The notes: generated by a model from the sequence alone, not told the origin. DNA of 64,000 nucleotides from Ammoniphilus oxalaticus (GCF_003609605.1 NZ_MCHY01000002.1:95616-159615), one strand, 5' to 3'; counted from the stretch's first letter, positions 1 through 8,675 are shown. A program made the numbers and translations.

Positions 1-393
1 TTTGATTATCTTTTTTATTTCAGCCTTGATTCCTTTCTTCTTTGGAACGGGCTTGGTAATACGTTGCATAACGAGCCAACCATGACCAAATTCTTTAATT
101 TTAGCTAACCTTTTTTGAAGACGCGGCGGCGCCGACTGATACATCTCGACCTCACGCTGATTGTTGTTTATTCCGTTAAATGCGATCGCTATCTTTAGTA
201 CCCAACCATTGTCAAGATCAAAAACAATTCTTTTTTTACCGCAGCCGAGCTCTTTAAGTTTAATATCATTGAATCTCTCTCTCGCCTTTTCCTTCAAAGA
301 TTTACGCAGTGGATATTTTTCGGTCTCTACCTCCTGGATCCATGCCTCAACGAGCAACGCATCCTCCACATCCAAATAATCAAAGAGACTCAC
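1..393 (-). CDS. Partial kinase-like hypothetical protein (runs off left edge)
   Basis: An open frame of 131 codons runs from a GTG start at 391-393 to the window edge with no stop, so only the N-terminal part is visible. A strong GGAGGTGA ribosome binding site lies 8 nt before the GTG. The sequence VLKIAI (Lys67), a following glutamate pair (Glu81/Glu83) and EFGHGWLVMQRI near residue 108 resemble the beta3-lysine, helix-C glutamate and hinge of a protein-kinase N-lobe. I do not recognise a named family. The kinase-like reading is inference from spacing and hydrophobicity, and the catalytic half lies outside the window. Confidence 0.6.
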   Translation of the reverse strand, partial: MSLFDYLDVEDALLVEAWIQEVETEKYPLRKSLKEKARERFNDIKLKELGCGKKRIVFDLDNGWVLKIAIAFNGINNNQREVEMYQSAPPRLQKRLAKIKEFGHGWLVMQRITKPVPKKKGIKAEIKKIIK

Positions 394-518
394 CTTATCC
401 TTCACCTCCCACCGATCATGAGCTAAGAAAAGATGATCTCTTTGTATTGTATTCATTTGGATTGAAGTGGTCTAAACGGTTACCTATCAACACAAAAAAA
501 CTTTTTAGAAAGCATATA

Positions 519-1172
519 TTAAACTTGCTTTAGGTCGTCAAATAACCATTGCAGGTAGTCCTGTTCATTCTCCGCTGTAATCTCATGACGAGCGAAAAAG
601 GAAGAAAATCGAACGTTCCTAGCGCGGTGGTTCTGGAAGAATTGTGCGTTTTGCTTTGCTTGACTCATCGTAAACAACGGATCATAGGAACCGTGCGAAA
701 TGTAGACTGAAACTTGATCAATCGACTCATGCTGATCATCTTCTTTAACAAATGGGGGCAAATATCCACTTAAAGCGATAATCCCTTTAATCCGATTCCC
801 TTCACGCAAAGCCAATGTCATCGCGAGCGCCGCTCCTTGACTAAATCCTAAAATATATTGAAACTTTGGATCAATGGCATATCTTTTTCTGCAGTACGCT
901 AGCGTTTTTTGTAATCGATCGACACTTTCATCAAATGATTCCCGATTCGGATTTCCAAAGCCTTGAATTTCATAATGGGAATACCCATCCTCTCGATCAT
1001 GGAAACCACGGATACTAATTAAGATAAACTCATCTTTTAATTGCTCAACAAGAGCAAGCGCATTCTCTTCATTGCTCCCAATCCCATGAAGAACAAACAA
1101 CGTAGGATAGCTTTTCTTCTCGGCGCTGTCAGCAGTGGGAACTGAAATCTTGTATGTCAGCGGGCTTTTCAT
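519..1172 (-). CDS. Alpha/beta hydrolase, phospholipase/carboxylesterase family
   Basis: This 217-residue protein is a cytoplasmic serine esterase of the YtpA/YpfH-like phospholipase-carboxylesterase group. The oxyanion-hole motif LHGIGSNEEN, the nucleophile elbow GFSQGA (Ser near residue 111), an acid in HGSYDPL and the catalytic histidine in ARHEIT give a complete triad. There is no signal peptide. Two adjacent ATG codons follow GGAGG; the second, 7 nt away, gives the better spacing and is used here. It stands alone, downstream of the ABC importer operon and separated from it by a strong terminator. The substrate is unknown. Confidence 0.85.
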   Translation of the reverse strand: MKSPLTYKISVPTADSAEKKSYPTLFVLHGIGSNEENALALVEQLKDEFILISIRGFHDREDGYSHYEIQGFGNPNRESFDESVDRLQKTLAYCRKRYAIDPKFQYILGFSQGAALAMTLALREGNRIKGIIALSGYLPPFVKEDDQHESIDQVSVYISHGSYDPLFTMSQAKQNAQFFQNHRARNVRFSSFFARHEITAENEQDYLQWLFDDLKQV

Positions 1173-1271
1173 CATTTTTCCTCCGTAAAATAGATTAGTA
1201 GAATTAATTATAACAAACACGAGCCAAACTACAAACAGACGATCGTAGAGTAGCTAGCCTTAAACATAAAA

Positions 1272-1308
1272 AAATCCGACCTACAAGATCAGTAGGTCGG
1301 GTTTTTTT
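1272..1308 (-). terminator. Bidirectional intrinsic terminator after the ABC importer
   Basis: A perfect 9-bp stem (CCGACCTAC/GTAGGTCGG, 1276-1284 and 1292-1300) has a 7-nt loop. It is flanked by a T run on one strand and an A run on the other, so it can stop the minus-strand ABC operon. Confidence 0.85.
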
Positions 1309-1315
1309 GCCTCTA

Positions 1316-2218
1316 TTATTCGATTAGCCCAGCTTCCGTTAAGAAGCGCTTAGCTACAGCGTCAACTCGTTCACCATCGTTATCTACTTGTCCATTCATT
1401 TTCTGCATCGTCTCTTCATTAATTTTTCCAGCTAATTGAAGAAGAACTTCTTCCAACTCAGGATGGGCTTCTAACGTATCTTGTCGAACAAGCGGTAGCG
1501 CGTGATAAGGCGGGAAGAACGATTTATCATCTTCCAGCACTCTTAAATCATATTCGGTTAATTGACCGTCTGTCGTGTAAGAGTTAATCACGTCAACCTC
1601 TCCAGAATCGATCGCGCGGTACATCATCCCGTGATCCATTCCTTTAACTTCTTTAAATTCGATGCCATATTCCTTGCTAAACCCTGGTAATCCATCAGGT
1701 CGATCAATAAACTCGAATACAGCTCCAAACGTGAAATCTTTGGCATGTTCAGCGAAGTCACTAAACGTCACGACGCCAAGTTCCTCTGCCTTATCTTCAT
1801 ATAGAGCCAAAGTATAAGTGTTATTAAACCCAAACGGTTCTAATGCTGTGAGTCCGTCTTCAGCTACAAACTCTTTTACCATCGCTAATGTTTCATCCGC
1901 ATTTCCTGGCTCTGCTTGATAATAGTTAGCCACAATCGTGCCCGTGTAATCAGGGATCACTTGAATGTTATCACTTGTGATCGCATTCCAGACTACGTTG
2001 GAGCCACCCATATTCTCTCTATAAACAACGTTTAAATCTGTTTTTGCATCGATCATCTGTCCAATAATGTGTGAAAGAATAATACTTTCTGTATTGTTTC
2101 GCGAACCTACAGCAATTGTATCTCCATCTTTGGCTCCTTGGCCGCCACCTCCGCAAGCAGTAAGCAGCATAACAGAAGCAAGTAACGCAGTAATAAGTTT
2201 ATAACTTTTCTTTATCAT
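1316..2218 (-). CDS. Glycine betaine/carnitine/choline-type substrate-binding lipoprotein
   Basis: This 300-residue OpuAC/OsmF-family binding protein captures quaternary ammonium solutes outside the membrane and passes them to the permease encoded just upstream. It has a lipoprotein signal with lipobox LLTAC (Cys22) and a glycine-rich tether. Typical family motifs are visible: VGSRNNTESIILSHI near the N-terminus, PDYTGT around residue 90 and a VINSYTTDGQL stretch in the second lobe. It is the last gene of a three-gene operon, 9 nt after the permease. The precise ligand (betaine, choline, carnitine or proline betaine) cannot be read from sequence. Confidence 0.85.
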   Translation of the reverse strand: MIKKSYKLITALLASVMLLTACGGGGQGAKDGDTIAVGSRNNTESIILSHIIGQMIDAKTDLNVVYRENMGGSNVVWNAITSDNIQVIPDYTGTIVANYYQAEPGNADETLAMVKEFVAEDGLTALEPFGFNNTYTLALYEDKAEELGVVTFSDFAEHAKDFTFGAVFEFIDRPDGLPGFSKEYGIEFKEVKGMDHGMMYRAIDSGEVDVINSYTTDGQLTEYDLRVLEDDKSFFPPYHALPLVRQDTLEAHPELEEVLLQLAGKINEETMQKMNGQVDNDGERVDAVAKRFLTEAGLIE

Positions 2219-2227
2219 AATATCCCC

Positions 2228-2884
2228 CTATTTTCTTAACCCTTTTGGAGTCGTCCAGTACTCAAGGCGGTTAAATATACCTTCGACTAATAAAGCTAAT
2301 AGTGTTGCAGGAATAGCTCCTAAAAAGATTAAGCCATCAATCCCACGTGTAATTCCTAAAAATATAAAATCACCTAAACCTCCAGCGCCGATAAAAGCAG
2401 CTAGTGTCGCGTTTCCAATGTTGATAACAGCCGATGTGCGTATACCAGCCATAATAATCGGCAGCGCCAATGGTAGCTCTACTTTAAAAAGGATTTGCAT
2501 GCTGGTCATACCCATCCCTTTGGCCGCTTCCCTTGTCGAAGTATCCACATCATTTATACCCGCATACGTATTACGCACGATCGGTAATAAGGAATATAAA
2601 AACAATGCGGCGATTCCCGTTTGAACGCCGATTCCAAAAATCGGAATCATAAATCCGAGTACGGCTAAACTAGGTATTGTTTGTAAAATACCGGTTCCGC
2701 CCAAAACAATCGGAACGAGCCATTTCACACGGGTAATGATCACCCCTAGTAAAACACCTAATACGACAGCCATCACCATTGAGAAAAAAACAAGTTGTAT
2801 ATGGATGAATGTCGCATCCAAAACTTCAGGCCAACGCATTTGCCATTGCTGAACAATTTGATCCCACAAACTTAAGTTCTTCAT
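2228..2884 (-). CDS. Osmoprotectant ABC transporter permease (OpuCB-like)
   Basis: This 218-residue integral membrane permease has about five or six hydrophobic segments. It carries the EAA-loop region around STREAAKGMGM, which docks on the ATPase, and an IGAGGLGDFIF stretch typical of OpuCB/OpuCD and ProW. Its ATG overlaps the ATPase stop in ATGA (2881-2884), indicating translational coupling, and GGAGGAGG lies inside the ATPase 3' end. The Bacillus subtilis OpuC operon encodes two permeases; only one is present here, so a homodimeric channel is inferred. Confidence 0.88.
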   Translation of the reverse strand: MKNLSLWDQIVQQWQMRWPEVLDATFIHIQLVFFSMVMAVVLGVLLGVIITRVKWLVPIVLGGTGILQTIPSLAVLGFMIPIFGIGVQTGIAALFLYSLLPIVRNTYAGINDVDTSTREAAKGMGMTSMQILFKVELPLALPIIMAGIRTSAVINIGNATLAAFIGAGGLGDFIFLGITRGIDGLIFLGAIPATLLALLVEGIFNRLEYWTTPKGLRK

Positions 2885-4011
2885 TCTTCCTCCTCCATTT
2901 CAGTCCATTGACTCGACAGAGCAGAAAGTAATGTACCTCGCGTGACTAGACCAATAACTTGTTTGTGGTCATTCAAAACAGGAATGATGCCTGTCGAAGA
3001 ACGCGCCATTTTTACAATTGCATGTTTAGCGCTGTCATTATGGGAAAGAGTTAATTCAGAGGTATCTACGATTTCTTCAAGCGTTCTAATACTGTCCATC
3101 GTCCTTATTAAATCGGATGCAGATACAATACCTTTGAAAGTCCGATCTTCATTAATAATAATCAAATGCGTTATTTTACGTTGCCGCATGGTCGATAAAG
3201 CTTTTTCAGGTGACCGATGCGCATAAGATGAAACAACCTGCTCTCTCATTACTTCGGTCACGGGCATCAATTCTGGATTTTGAATAATTTGATGTTTTCC
3301 GATGAATTCTTCTACGAACCCATCCGCAGGATCATGCAATAAGACCTCTGGAGTATCAAGTTGCAATAACTTCCCATCTTTCATAATCGCAATTCGATCG
3401 CCCATTCTAAGCGCCTCATCCATATCATGGGTAACAAACACGATCGTCTTCCTTAGCTTTTGTTGCAAAGAAAGTAACTCTTCTTGCAGTTGCTCGCGTG
3501 TAATCGGATCTAAAGCCCCAAATGGCTCATCCATTAAAATAATGTCCGGGTCGGATGCTAATGCCCTTGCAACCCCTACGCGTTGTTGCTGACCCCCTGA
3601 CAACTCTTTTGGATACCGATCACGGAATGTGTCTGGATCAAGACCGACGAGCTGCAATAATTCAGTTACCCGTTCCTTAATCTTCTGCTTATCCCATCCC
3701 TTTAATTGGGGAACGATCGCAATGTTTTTTTCAATCGTATAATGTGGAAACAAGCCGATCTGTTGAATAACATAACCAATATTGCGCCGCAGTTGGGCTG
3801 CATTTAAATCTTTAATGTCTTTACCGTCCACGGTAATGGTTCCGTGTGTCGCTGGGATCATCTGATTAATCATTTTCATTGTTGTAGATTTTCCAGAACC
3901 ACTCGGTCCGATTAAAACGAGAAATTCCCCAGCAGGAATTTCAAAACTGACTGAATCCACTCCTTTCGTTCCATCCCCAAAAATTTTACTTACATTGTCA
4001 AATTTAATCAT
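2881..4011 (-). CDS. Osmoprotectant ABC transporter ATP-binding protein with CBS domains (OpuCA-like)
   Basis: This 376-residue ATPase powers the importer. It has Walker A GPSGSGKST (residues 35-43), the signature LSGGQQQR, Walker B ILMDEPFGALD and the H-loop THD. Residues about 250-370 form two CBS repeats, the C-terminal module that senses ionic strength in OpuA/OpuC proteins. It is the first gene of the operon, preceded by AGGAGG 5 nt before the ATG. The length matches OpuCA (about 380 residues). Export of unrelated solutes is unlikely because the binding-protein gene belongs to the OpuAC family. Confidence 0.9.
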   Translation of the reverse strand: MIKFDNVSKIFGDGTKGVDSVSFEIPAGEFLVLIGPSGSGKSTTMKMINQMIPATHGTITVDGKDIKDLNAAQLRRNIGYVIQQIGLFPHYTIEKNIAIVPQLKGWDKQKIKERVTELLQLVGLDPDTFRDRYPKELSGGQQQRVGVARALASDPDIILMDEPFGALDPITREQLQEELLSLQQKLRKTIVFVTHDMDEALRMGDRIAIMKDGKLLQLDTPEVLLHDPADGFVEEFIGKHQIIQNPELMPVTEVMREQVVSSYAHRSPEKALSTMRQRKITHLIIINEDRTFKGIVSASDLIRTMDSIRTLEEIVDTSELTLSHNDSAKHAIVKMARSSTGIIPVLNDHKQVIGLVTRGTLLSALSSQWTEMEEEE

Positions 4012-4595
4012 AGTGCCTCCTCACCAATTACGGAACGACTGATGTTCTCTTGCTAGCAGCTCCATCTACTAGTATACAGCTCATTCTTATTTGTGACGAG
4101 TTGCACAATCTACTATATAAGAACGCGTTGCCATGTTTGTATACAATATCACGGTGATAACGTCGTTTGAGTGATTGTTAGTCCTTTCTTCTCCATTTTA
4201 CTCGCGTTAACTACAATTTTTATCTTTTGAATGGTAATATTTGTAATACTGAGCATCCTTAACCAAAACGGAAGAGCGGATGTGACATAAAAGACTTTTT
4301 AACGCGGATAAAAAACAAAAATGAAGGAAAGAAGGTCCTTAAGTACATATTTTTAAATATGGCATAAAAATTTAAAGATCCATCTTTCCTATTTTTAATA
4401 ATAAATATGGTTTTAGCGTAAATGTAATAAAAGAATTAACAAATAAAGGGGGAGTGTAGACGGTGAGATGAAATGTGTAAGTATCAAATAGGCTACTACA
4501 GAAAAATGAATAGGAATGTACCAATCTAGTTGCAGCAGCCATGATCATACCTCATCTGATTATATGGTTTAAGAAGAAGAATTAAATAAATTCGT
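4012..4595. other. 584-bp intergenic region between ABC operon and IclR gene
   Basis: No gene of convincing length is present. The minus strand must carry the promoter of the ABC operon. On the plus strand a good ribosome binding site (AAAGGGGGAG at 4445-4454) is followed at once by stop codons, and a short open tail at 4514-4585 reads like the C-terminal end of a membrane protein (AAAMIIPHLIIWFKKKN then TAA). This looks like the scar of a deleted transporter gene, but the remnant is too short to assign. Confidence 0.45.
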
Positions 4596-5363
4596 TTACT
4601 CACTGTAGCCTAATCTTTTTGAGATTTGCTTACCAATACTCATGACTTTGTTTTCCAGCTTGCTTAATCTTTCTTCTGTCATTCTCATTTTAGGCCCAGA
4701 AATACTAAATGCGGCAATCACATTACTTGTGTGGTCAAAAATAGGCACAGCAATACAGTTAATGCCAAGTTCGTTTTCTTCCAAGTCTAAAGCATACCCT
4801 TTTTCTTTTATCTTATCCAGTTGTTGATACAACGATTCTTTATCTGTAATCGTAAAGGGCGTGTGGGGTTCAAACGGATACTCGTCAAACGCTTTCTCCA
4901 CCTCTTTACGGGGTAAATAAGCCAGAATTGCTTTTCCTACTGATGTACAATGCATCGGCGCCCTTGTACCAACTTTAGAATGCATACGAAGTGTCTCATT
5001 GCCTTCTAACTTTTCAATATAAACAACTTCACCACGGTCATAAACAACCAGATGAATGACTTCATTGGTCAACTGTTCTAATTCTTTTAAGAAAGGCTTT
5101 GCTTCCGCGCGCAGATCAATCGAATCGAGCAGGGATGAACTTAATTCTAAAACTTTATAACCTAATTTATAACGATCTGTCTCTGTCTCTTGTTCAACAT
5201 AGCCGTATTGCACAAAAGTGGATAACATCCTGTAAACAGACGTTTTGTTAAATCCTAACTCTTTAGAAATTTCCGTAACCCCGCAACCCACTTTTCGCTT
5301 TCTTAAAAAATCGAGTATTTGTAGGGCGCGACCAAGTGACTTCACCATGCTCTCATTAGACAT
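4596..5363 (-). CDS. IclR-family transcriptional regulator
   Basis: This 255-residue regulator has an N-terminal winged helix (about residues 8-70, with VTEISKELGFNKTSVYRML as helix-turn-helix) and a C-terminal IclR effector domain that binds small carboxylates in family members such as glyoxylate-responsive AllR and IclR. ATG 5363 is chosen because AGGAGGT lies 7 nt upstream; an in-frame GTG at 5372 overlaps that site. It follows gcl-glxR after a strong terminator. It is the only regulator in the carboxylate cluster, so it is the obvious candidate to bind the palindromes upstream of gcl and the ligase genes. The ligand, perhaps glyoxylate, is inference. Confidence 0.88.
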   Translation of the reverse strand: MSNESMVKSLGRALQILDFLRKRKVGCGVTEISKELGFNKTSVYRMLSTFVQYGYVEQETETDRYKLGYKVLELSSSLLDSIDLRAEAKPFLKELEQLTNEVIHLVVYDRGEVVYIEKLEGNETLRMHSKVGTRAPMHCTSVGKAILAYLPRKEVEKAFDEYPFEPHTPFTITDKESLYQQLDKIKEKGYALDLEENELGINCIAVPIFDHTSNVIAAFSISGPKMRMTEERLSKLENKVMSIGKQISKRLGYSE

Positions 5364-5410
5364 ACGATACACCTCCTATTTTTAATTTGCTCGTAACAAA
5401 AACAACATGT

Positions 5411-5439
5411 AAAAAGGACAGGGCCAAAACCCTGTCCTT
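5411..5439 (-). terminator. Terminator after gcl-glxR
   Basis: A perfect 10-bp stem (AAGGACAGGG/CCCTGTCCTT) with a 6-nt loop is followed on the minus strand by TTTTT. It separates the gcl-glxR transcript from the IclR gene 48 nt downstream, although read-through could still feed that gene. Confidence 0.85.
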
Positions 5440-5463
5440 ACAAGTCAAGAGACTGACTTAGCT

Positions 5464-6339
5464 CTATTTGTCATAAAGCTTGTACAATGCTTGTGTACCA
5501 AGATCTTCATGACCCATTTCAGCCAGCTTATCGTTGTTAGCTTTCATTAATTCAAGTCCAGGTAATTCTGCGCCCATTTCTTTAGCCGCTTCCAATCCGA
5601 TTACCATATCTTTAATAAAGTGCTTGATATAGAATCCTGGATCAAAGTCGCCAGATGTCATTTTAGGAGCAAGATTGCTTAGCTGCCAGCTTCCCGCAGC
5701 GCCTGTTTCGATGCTTTCAAGCACACGAATCGGGTCTAATCCAGCTTTTTTAGCGTAGATCATTGATTCTACAGCTCCCATTAAAGTTGAAGCAAGCGCA
5801 ATTTGGTTACACTGCTTTGTATGCTGTCCTGCTCCCGCAGCGCCTTGTAACACAATATTTTGACCCATTAATTCAAAGATTGGCTTTACAGCGTCAAATG
5901 CTGCTTGGTCGCCGCCAACCATAATCGATAAACGAGCTTCTCTCGCTCCGATGTCGCCACCAGAAACAGGAGCGTCTAACGAATGCATCCCACGGCTTTT
6001 CGCTTCGTCATAAATACGAGCGGCAAGCGAAGGGCTGGAAGTAGTCATATCAATAAAGTATGTGCCTTCTTTAGCATTCGGAATTAAACCTTCCGCGCCA
6101 AGGTATACTTCTTCAACGTCTTTTGGATAACCAACAATCGTAATAATTACATTTGCTTGTTTAGCAACATCAGCAACTGTGTCAGCCCACTTTGCGCCTT
6201 TTTCAAGCAGCGCATTTGCTTTTTCTTTGGTGCGGTTGTAAACAACTAAGGAGTAGCCGCCATCAATCAGATGACCCGCCATGCTTTGTCCCATAACGCC
6301 AAGTCCAATAAAACCAATTGTAGTTGTGCTTTTGTCCAT
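5464..6339 (-). CDS. glxR: 2-hydroxy-3-oxopropionate (tartronate semialdehyde) reductase
   Basis: This 291-residue enzyme of the beta-hydroxyacid dehydrogenase family reduces tartronate semialdehyde to D-glycerate with NAD(P)H. It shows the Rossmann motif GLGVMG (12-17), the substrate-loop motif DAPVSGG (122-128) and the catalytic Lys175 in GQHTKQCNQ. Length and motifs match GarR/GlxR. It lies 84 nt after the glyoxylate carboligase gene in the same direction, an order seen in many glyoxylate operons. GGGAGA precedes the ATG. A 3-hydroxyisobutyrate dehydrogenase is the main alternative, but the context favours GlxR. Confidence 0.88.
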   Translation of the reverse strand: MDKSTTTIGFIGLGVMGQSMAGHLIDGGYSLVVYNRTKEKANALLEKGAKWADTVADVAKQANVIITIVGYPKDVEEVYLGAEGLIPNAKEGTYFIDMTTSSPSLAARIYDEAKSRGMHSLDAPVSGGDIGAREARLSIMVGGDQAAFDAVKPIFELMGQNIVLQGAAGAGQHTKQCNQIALASTLMGAVESMIYAKKAGLDPIRVLESIETGAAGSWQLSNLAPKMTSGDFDPGFYIKHFIKDMVIGLEAAKEMGAELPGLELMKANNDKLAEMGHEDLGTQALYKLYDK

Positions 6340-6423
6340 TTTCGTCTCCCTTTCTTATCTCAATATATGTAATCCTCCTCCCCCTCTTTACAGAGAGGAG
6401 AGGAGGATATAAATAACGATCTA

Positions 6424-8160
6424 TTATAGACTGTCAGAGTAGTTGAAGCCTTTAAGCGTACCGTTGTTTGAGAATTGGCAAACTGTATCGCTCGCTACGA
6501 TCACTTCAATTACGTAAGGCTTGTTAAGGTCTTTCGCGCGTTGTAATGCAGGCTTAATATCTTCCCATTTCGTTACACGCTCACCACGAACACCCATACC
6601 TGCCGCAGTCTTTACGAAGTCAATACCAAGGTTTCCGTTATCAGAAAGCTCGTTTTCGTACTCTAAACCAGTATCGATTCTGCGTTCGCCGTAGAACCAG
6701 TTTTGTTGTTGACGAATCAATCCAAGCAATCCGTTATGCATAACGAATACAACAACTGGAATGTCGTATTTAGCAGCTGTAGCTAAGTCTTGTAATGACA
6801 TACCTAAGCTACCGTCACCAAGAATATTAACAGCTTGACGCTCAGGGAACGCAAGTTTAGCAGCCATTGCAGCTCCTAGACCCCATCCCATTGTACCGCC
6901 TCCACCAGTTAATAGGTATGTGCGCGGCACATATGTTTCGAATAATTGACATGACCAGATTTGGCTGATTCCGCAGTCATGTGAAACGAAAGCGTCGCGA
7001 TCTAAGAATTCTCTTAGTTCTCTTAATGCGCGTTCTTGTCTGATCGGGTTATCATCGTAGTCAGTCTTACGAGCATATTTTGCTCTTTCTTCCGTTAAGT
7101 CAAGCTTCGCTGGAGCCTCAGCTGTAGCAGCCACATCAGCAGTAAGCTTTTTGTATGTTTCAGCTAACTTACTCATGAATGTTTTAACGTCGGATACAAC
7201 GCCTAGCTCCGTTTCAACTGTCTTACCGATATCTTTTTCATCGATATTAACCATGATAATTTTTGCGTCACGTTTGAAAATCTCAACGTTTCCTGTGCTA
7301 CGGTCAGCAAAACGTCCACCAAGGTTAATGATCAAGTCAGATTCTAAAATTGTTTTGTTACCGAATGGAGTATCTAACATCGTACCCATACGACCAGCAA
7401 ATAGCGGGTGATCGTTAGGGAATGTATCCATACCCATACCTGTTGTAACCACAGGAATTTGCAACGCTTCAGCTAGTTCTTTTAATTCAGCTGTAGAGTT
7501 AGAAAGGTTGATACCGCCACCCGCAACAAGAACAGGCTTTTTAGCTTCTTTCAAGAACTCAAGAACTTTCTCGATATCTTCATCTGAAGCTTGCGGCAAT
7601 ACATCTGGTTCGCTAGAAGCGATTAATGCGTCAAGATCCACTTCAACCTCAACTTTTTGCGCGTCTACTGGAAGGTCAAGCAACACAGGACCTTTGCGTC
7701 CTTTTGTAGCTGTTTCCCATGCTTCATGGATCATTTCAACTGCTTTAGATCCATCTGTTAATTGATACACAGCCTTACAAACAGGCTTAGCCATTTCAGT
7801 GATTGGCGCTTCTTGGAACTGCATTGTTCCTAAAAGAGTTGCTTTTTGTTGTCCAACGATCGCGATCAATGGGATAGAATCCATGAAAGCTCCGTATAAC
7901 CCTGTTAGGAAGTTCGTTCCGCCAGGACCTGATGTCGCTGAACAAACACCAACTTTTCCAGTGGCGCGGGAATATCCGTCAGCCATGAACACAGCTGTTT
8001 GCTCGTGGCGAACCACATAAGAATCGATTTTAGTATCTTCTAGAATTGAATCGTAGAATGGTAGAATAGCTGCTCCAGGCACACCATAAAGTTGTGTTAC
8101 TCCGCGCTTTTCAAGATAAAGCGCAATTGCTTGAGCTGCTGTCATTTTAACTTTAGCCAT
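6424..8160 (-). CDS. gcl: Glyoxylate carboligase (tartronate-semialdehyde synthase)
   Basis: This 578-residue thiamine-diphosphate enzyme is inferred to join two glyoxylates into tartronate semialdehyde with release of CO2. The N-terminal ThDP-binding domain has YGVPGAAILPF and SGPGGTNFLTG, and the C-terminal cofactor motif runs from GDG (448-450) to Asn476. The stretch LLGLIRQQQ matches glyoxylate carboligases better than acetolactate synthases. One oddity is RHEQ at 51-54: it keeps the canonical ThDP glutamate (Glu53), where the Escherichia coli enzyme has valine. The next gene is a tartronate semialdehyde reductase. An acetolactate-synthase-like activity cannot be excluded. AGGAGG precedes the ATG; transcription should start about 340 nt upstream. 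Confidence 0.83.
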   Translation of the reverse strand: MAKVKMTAAQAIALYLEKRGVTQLYGVPGAAILPFYDSILEDTKIDSYVVRHEQTAVFMADGYSRATGKVGVCSATSGPGGTNFLTGLYGAFMDSIPLIAIVGQQKATLLGTMQFQEAPITEMAKPVCKAVYQLTDGSKAVEMIHEAWETATKGRKGPVLLDLPVDAQKVEVEVDLDALIASSEPDVLPQASDEDIEKVLEFLKEAKKPVLVAGGGINLSNSTAELKELAEALQIPVVTTGMGMDTFPNDHPLFAGRMGTMLDTPFGNKTILESDLIINLGGRFADRSTGNVEIFKRDAKIIMVNIDEKDIGKTVETELGVVSDVKTFMSKLAETYKKLTADVAATAEAPAKLDLTEERAKYARKTDYDDNPIRQERALRELREFLDRDAFVSHDCGISQIWSCQLFETYVPRTYLLTGGGGTMGWGLGAAMAAKLAFPERQAVNILGDGSLGMSLQDLATAAKYDIPVVVFVMHNGLLGLIRQQQNWFYGERRIDTGLEYENELSDNGNLGIDFVKTAAGMGVRGERVTKWEDIKPALQRAKDLNKPYVIEVIVASDTVCQFSNNGTLKGFNYSDSL

Positions 8161-8370
8161 TAATTATTCCTCCTCATAACCCTAAAAATTTCTTTAGTAT
8201 GGATAGTGACTAGCTATATACTAATTTACCACATATCCGAACAAATTGTTCTATGAAAATCGAGGGAATCTGCCTAACAAGCAAATCACCTTCACTATTA
8301 AACACCAAACAGAGAAGCATTCGGCATTAAATTGTGAACAATCTCTTTTTTCACTGTTGAATACGCCTGT

Positions 8371-8397
8371 GTTTCTCATTGAGAAACAGCGTTTCTC
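8371..8397. promoter_or_regulatory. Palindromic operator O2 in the gcl leader
   Basis: The site contains GTTTCTCATTGAGAAAC (8+1+8 perfect dyad) overlapping AGAAAC-AGC-GTTTCT. Twenty of 27 bases match the sequence at 11794-11820 upstream of the ligase operon, which supports a shared regulator, probably the IclR protein. Confidence 0.65.
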
Positions 8398-8471
8398 CAA
8401 ACAAGCAAAAAAATTGACAAACTTGCTCGATTCATAAACGAATAATTCGTTAGAGTGGCTTCTGTCTGTCT

Positions 8472-8506
8472 GTTACACAATAAGAACACAATTTCTTATT
8501 TGTAAC
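8472..8506. promoter_or_regulatory. Inverted repeat O1 at the gcl transcription start
   Basis: The arms GTTACACAATAAGAA (8472-8486) and TTCTTATTTGTAAC (8493-8506) form a long imperfect dyad lying directly downstream of the -10 box. A bound regulator here would block initiation or clearance. Confidence 0.6.
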
Positions 8507-8509
8507 TTT

Positions 8510-8538
8510 ATACTAACAGTCAACCACAAAAAAATCAA
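8510..8538 (-). promoter_or_regulatory. Putative sigma-A promoter of gcl-glxR
   Basis: On the minus strand TTGATT (8538-8533) is followed by exactly 17 bp and TAGTAT (8515-8510). The same -35, spacing and -10 occur upstream of the ligase operon at 11833-11861, with flanking sequence also conserved. Confidence 0.7.
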
Positions 8539-8550
8539 GACCTATTTTTA

Positions 8551-8593
8551 GCAAAAAACCAAATGGATCTTTCTTCAATTATAGAAAGATTCC
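8551..8593 (-). terminator. Putative terminator of the ligase-reductase-acp operon
   Basis: On the minus strand GGAATCTTTC pairs with GAAAGAT-CC (one bulge) and is followed after 4 nt by GGTTTTTTG. It lies about 190 nt beyond the acp stop. Confidence 0.6.
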
Positions 8594-8623
8594 TTTTTGA
8601 CTATGATTCATCATCTCATAGGT

Positions 8624-8672
8624 ACTGATCGCTCTCTCAGTAATTGGTGTTTGACCGAGAGAGCCAATCAGT
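8624..8672. repeat. Stem-loop A, 3' of acp
   Basis: ACTGAT plus GCTCTCTC (8624-8638) pair with GAGAGAGC plus ATCAGT (8657-8672), separated only by a small internal bulge. With stem-loop B it forms a tandem structured 3' region that could protect or process the acp transcript end. Confidence 0.6.
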
Positions 8673-8675
8673 TGA

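Noticed and set aside
6424..8160. Acetolactate synthase for the ThDP enzyme
   Set aside because: The RHEQ glutamate and overall fold would allow it, but LLGLIRQQQ and the adjacent tartronate semialdehyde reductase fit glyoxylate carboligase better. It is kept as an alternative in the annotation.
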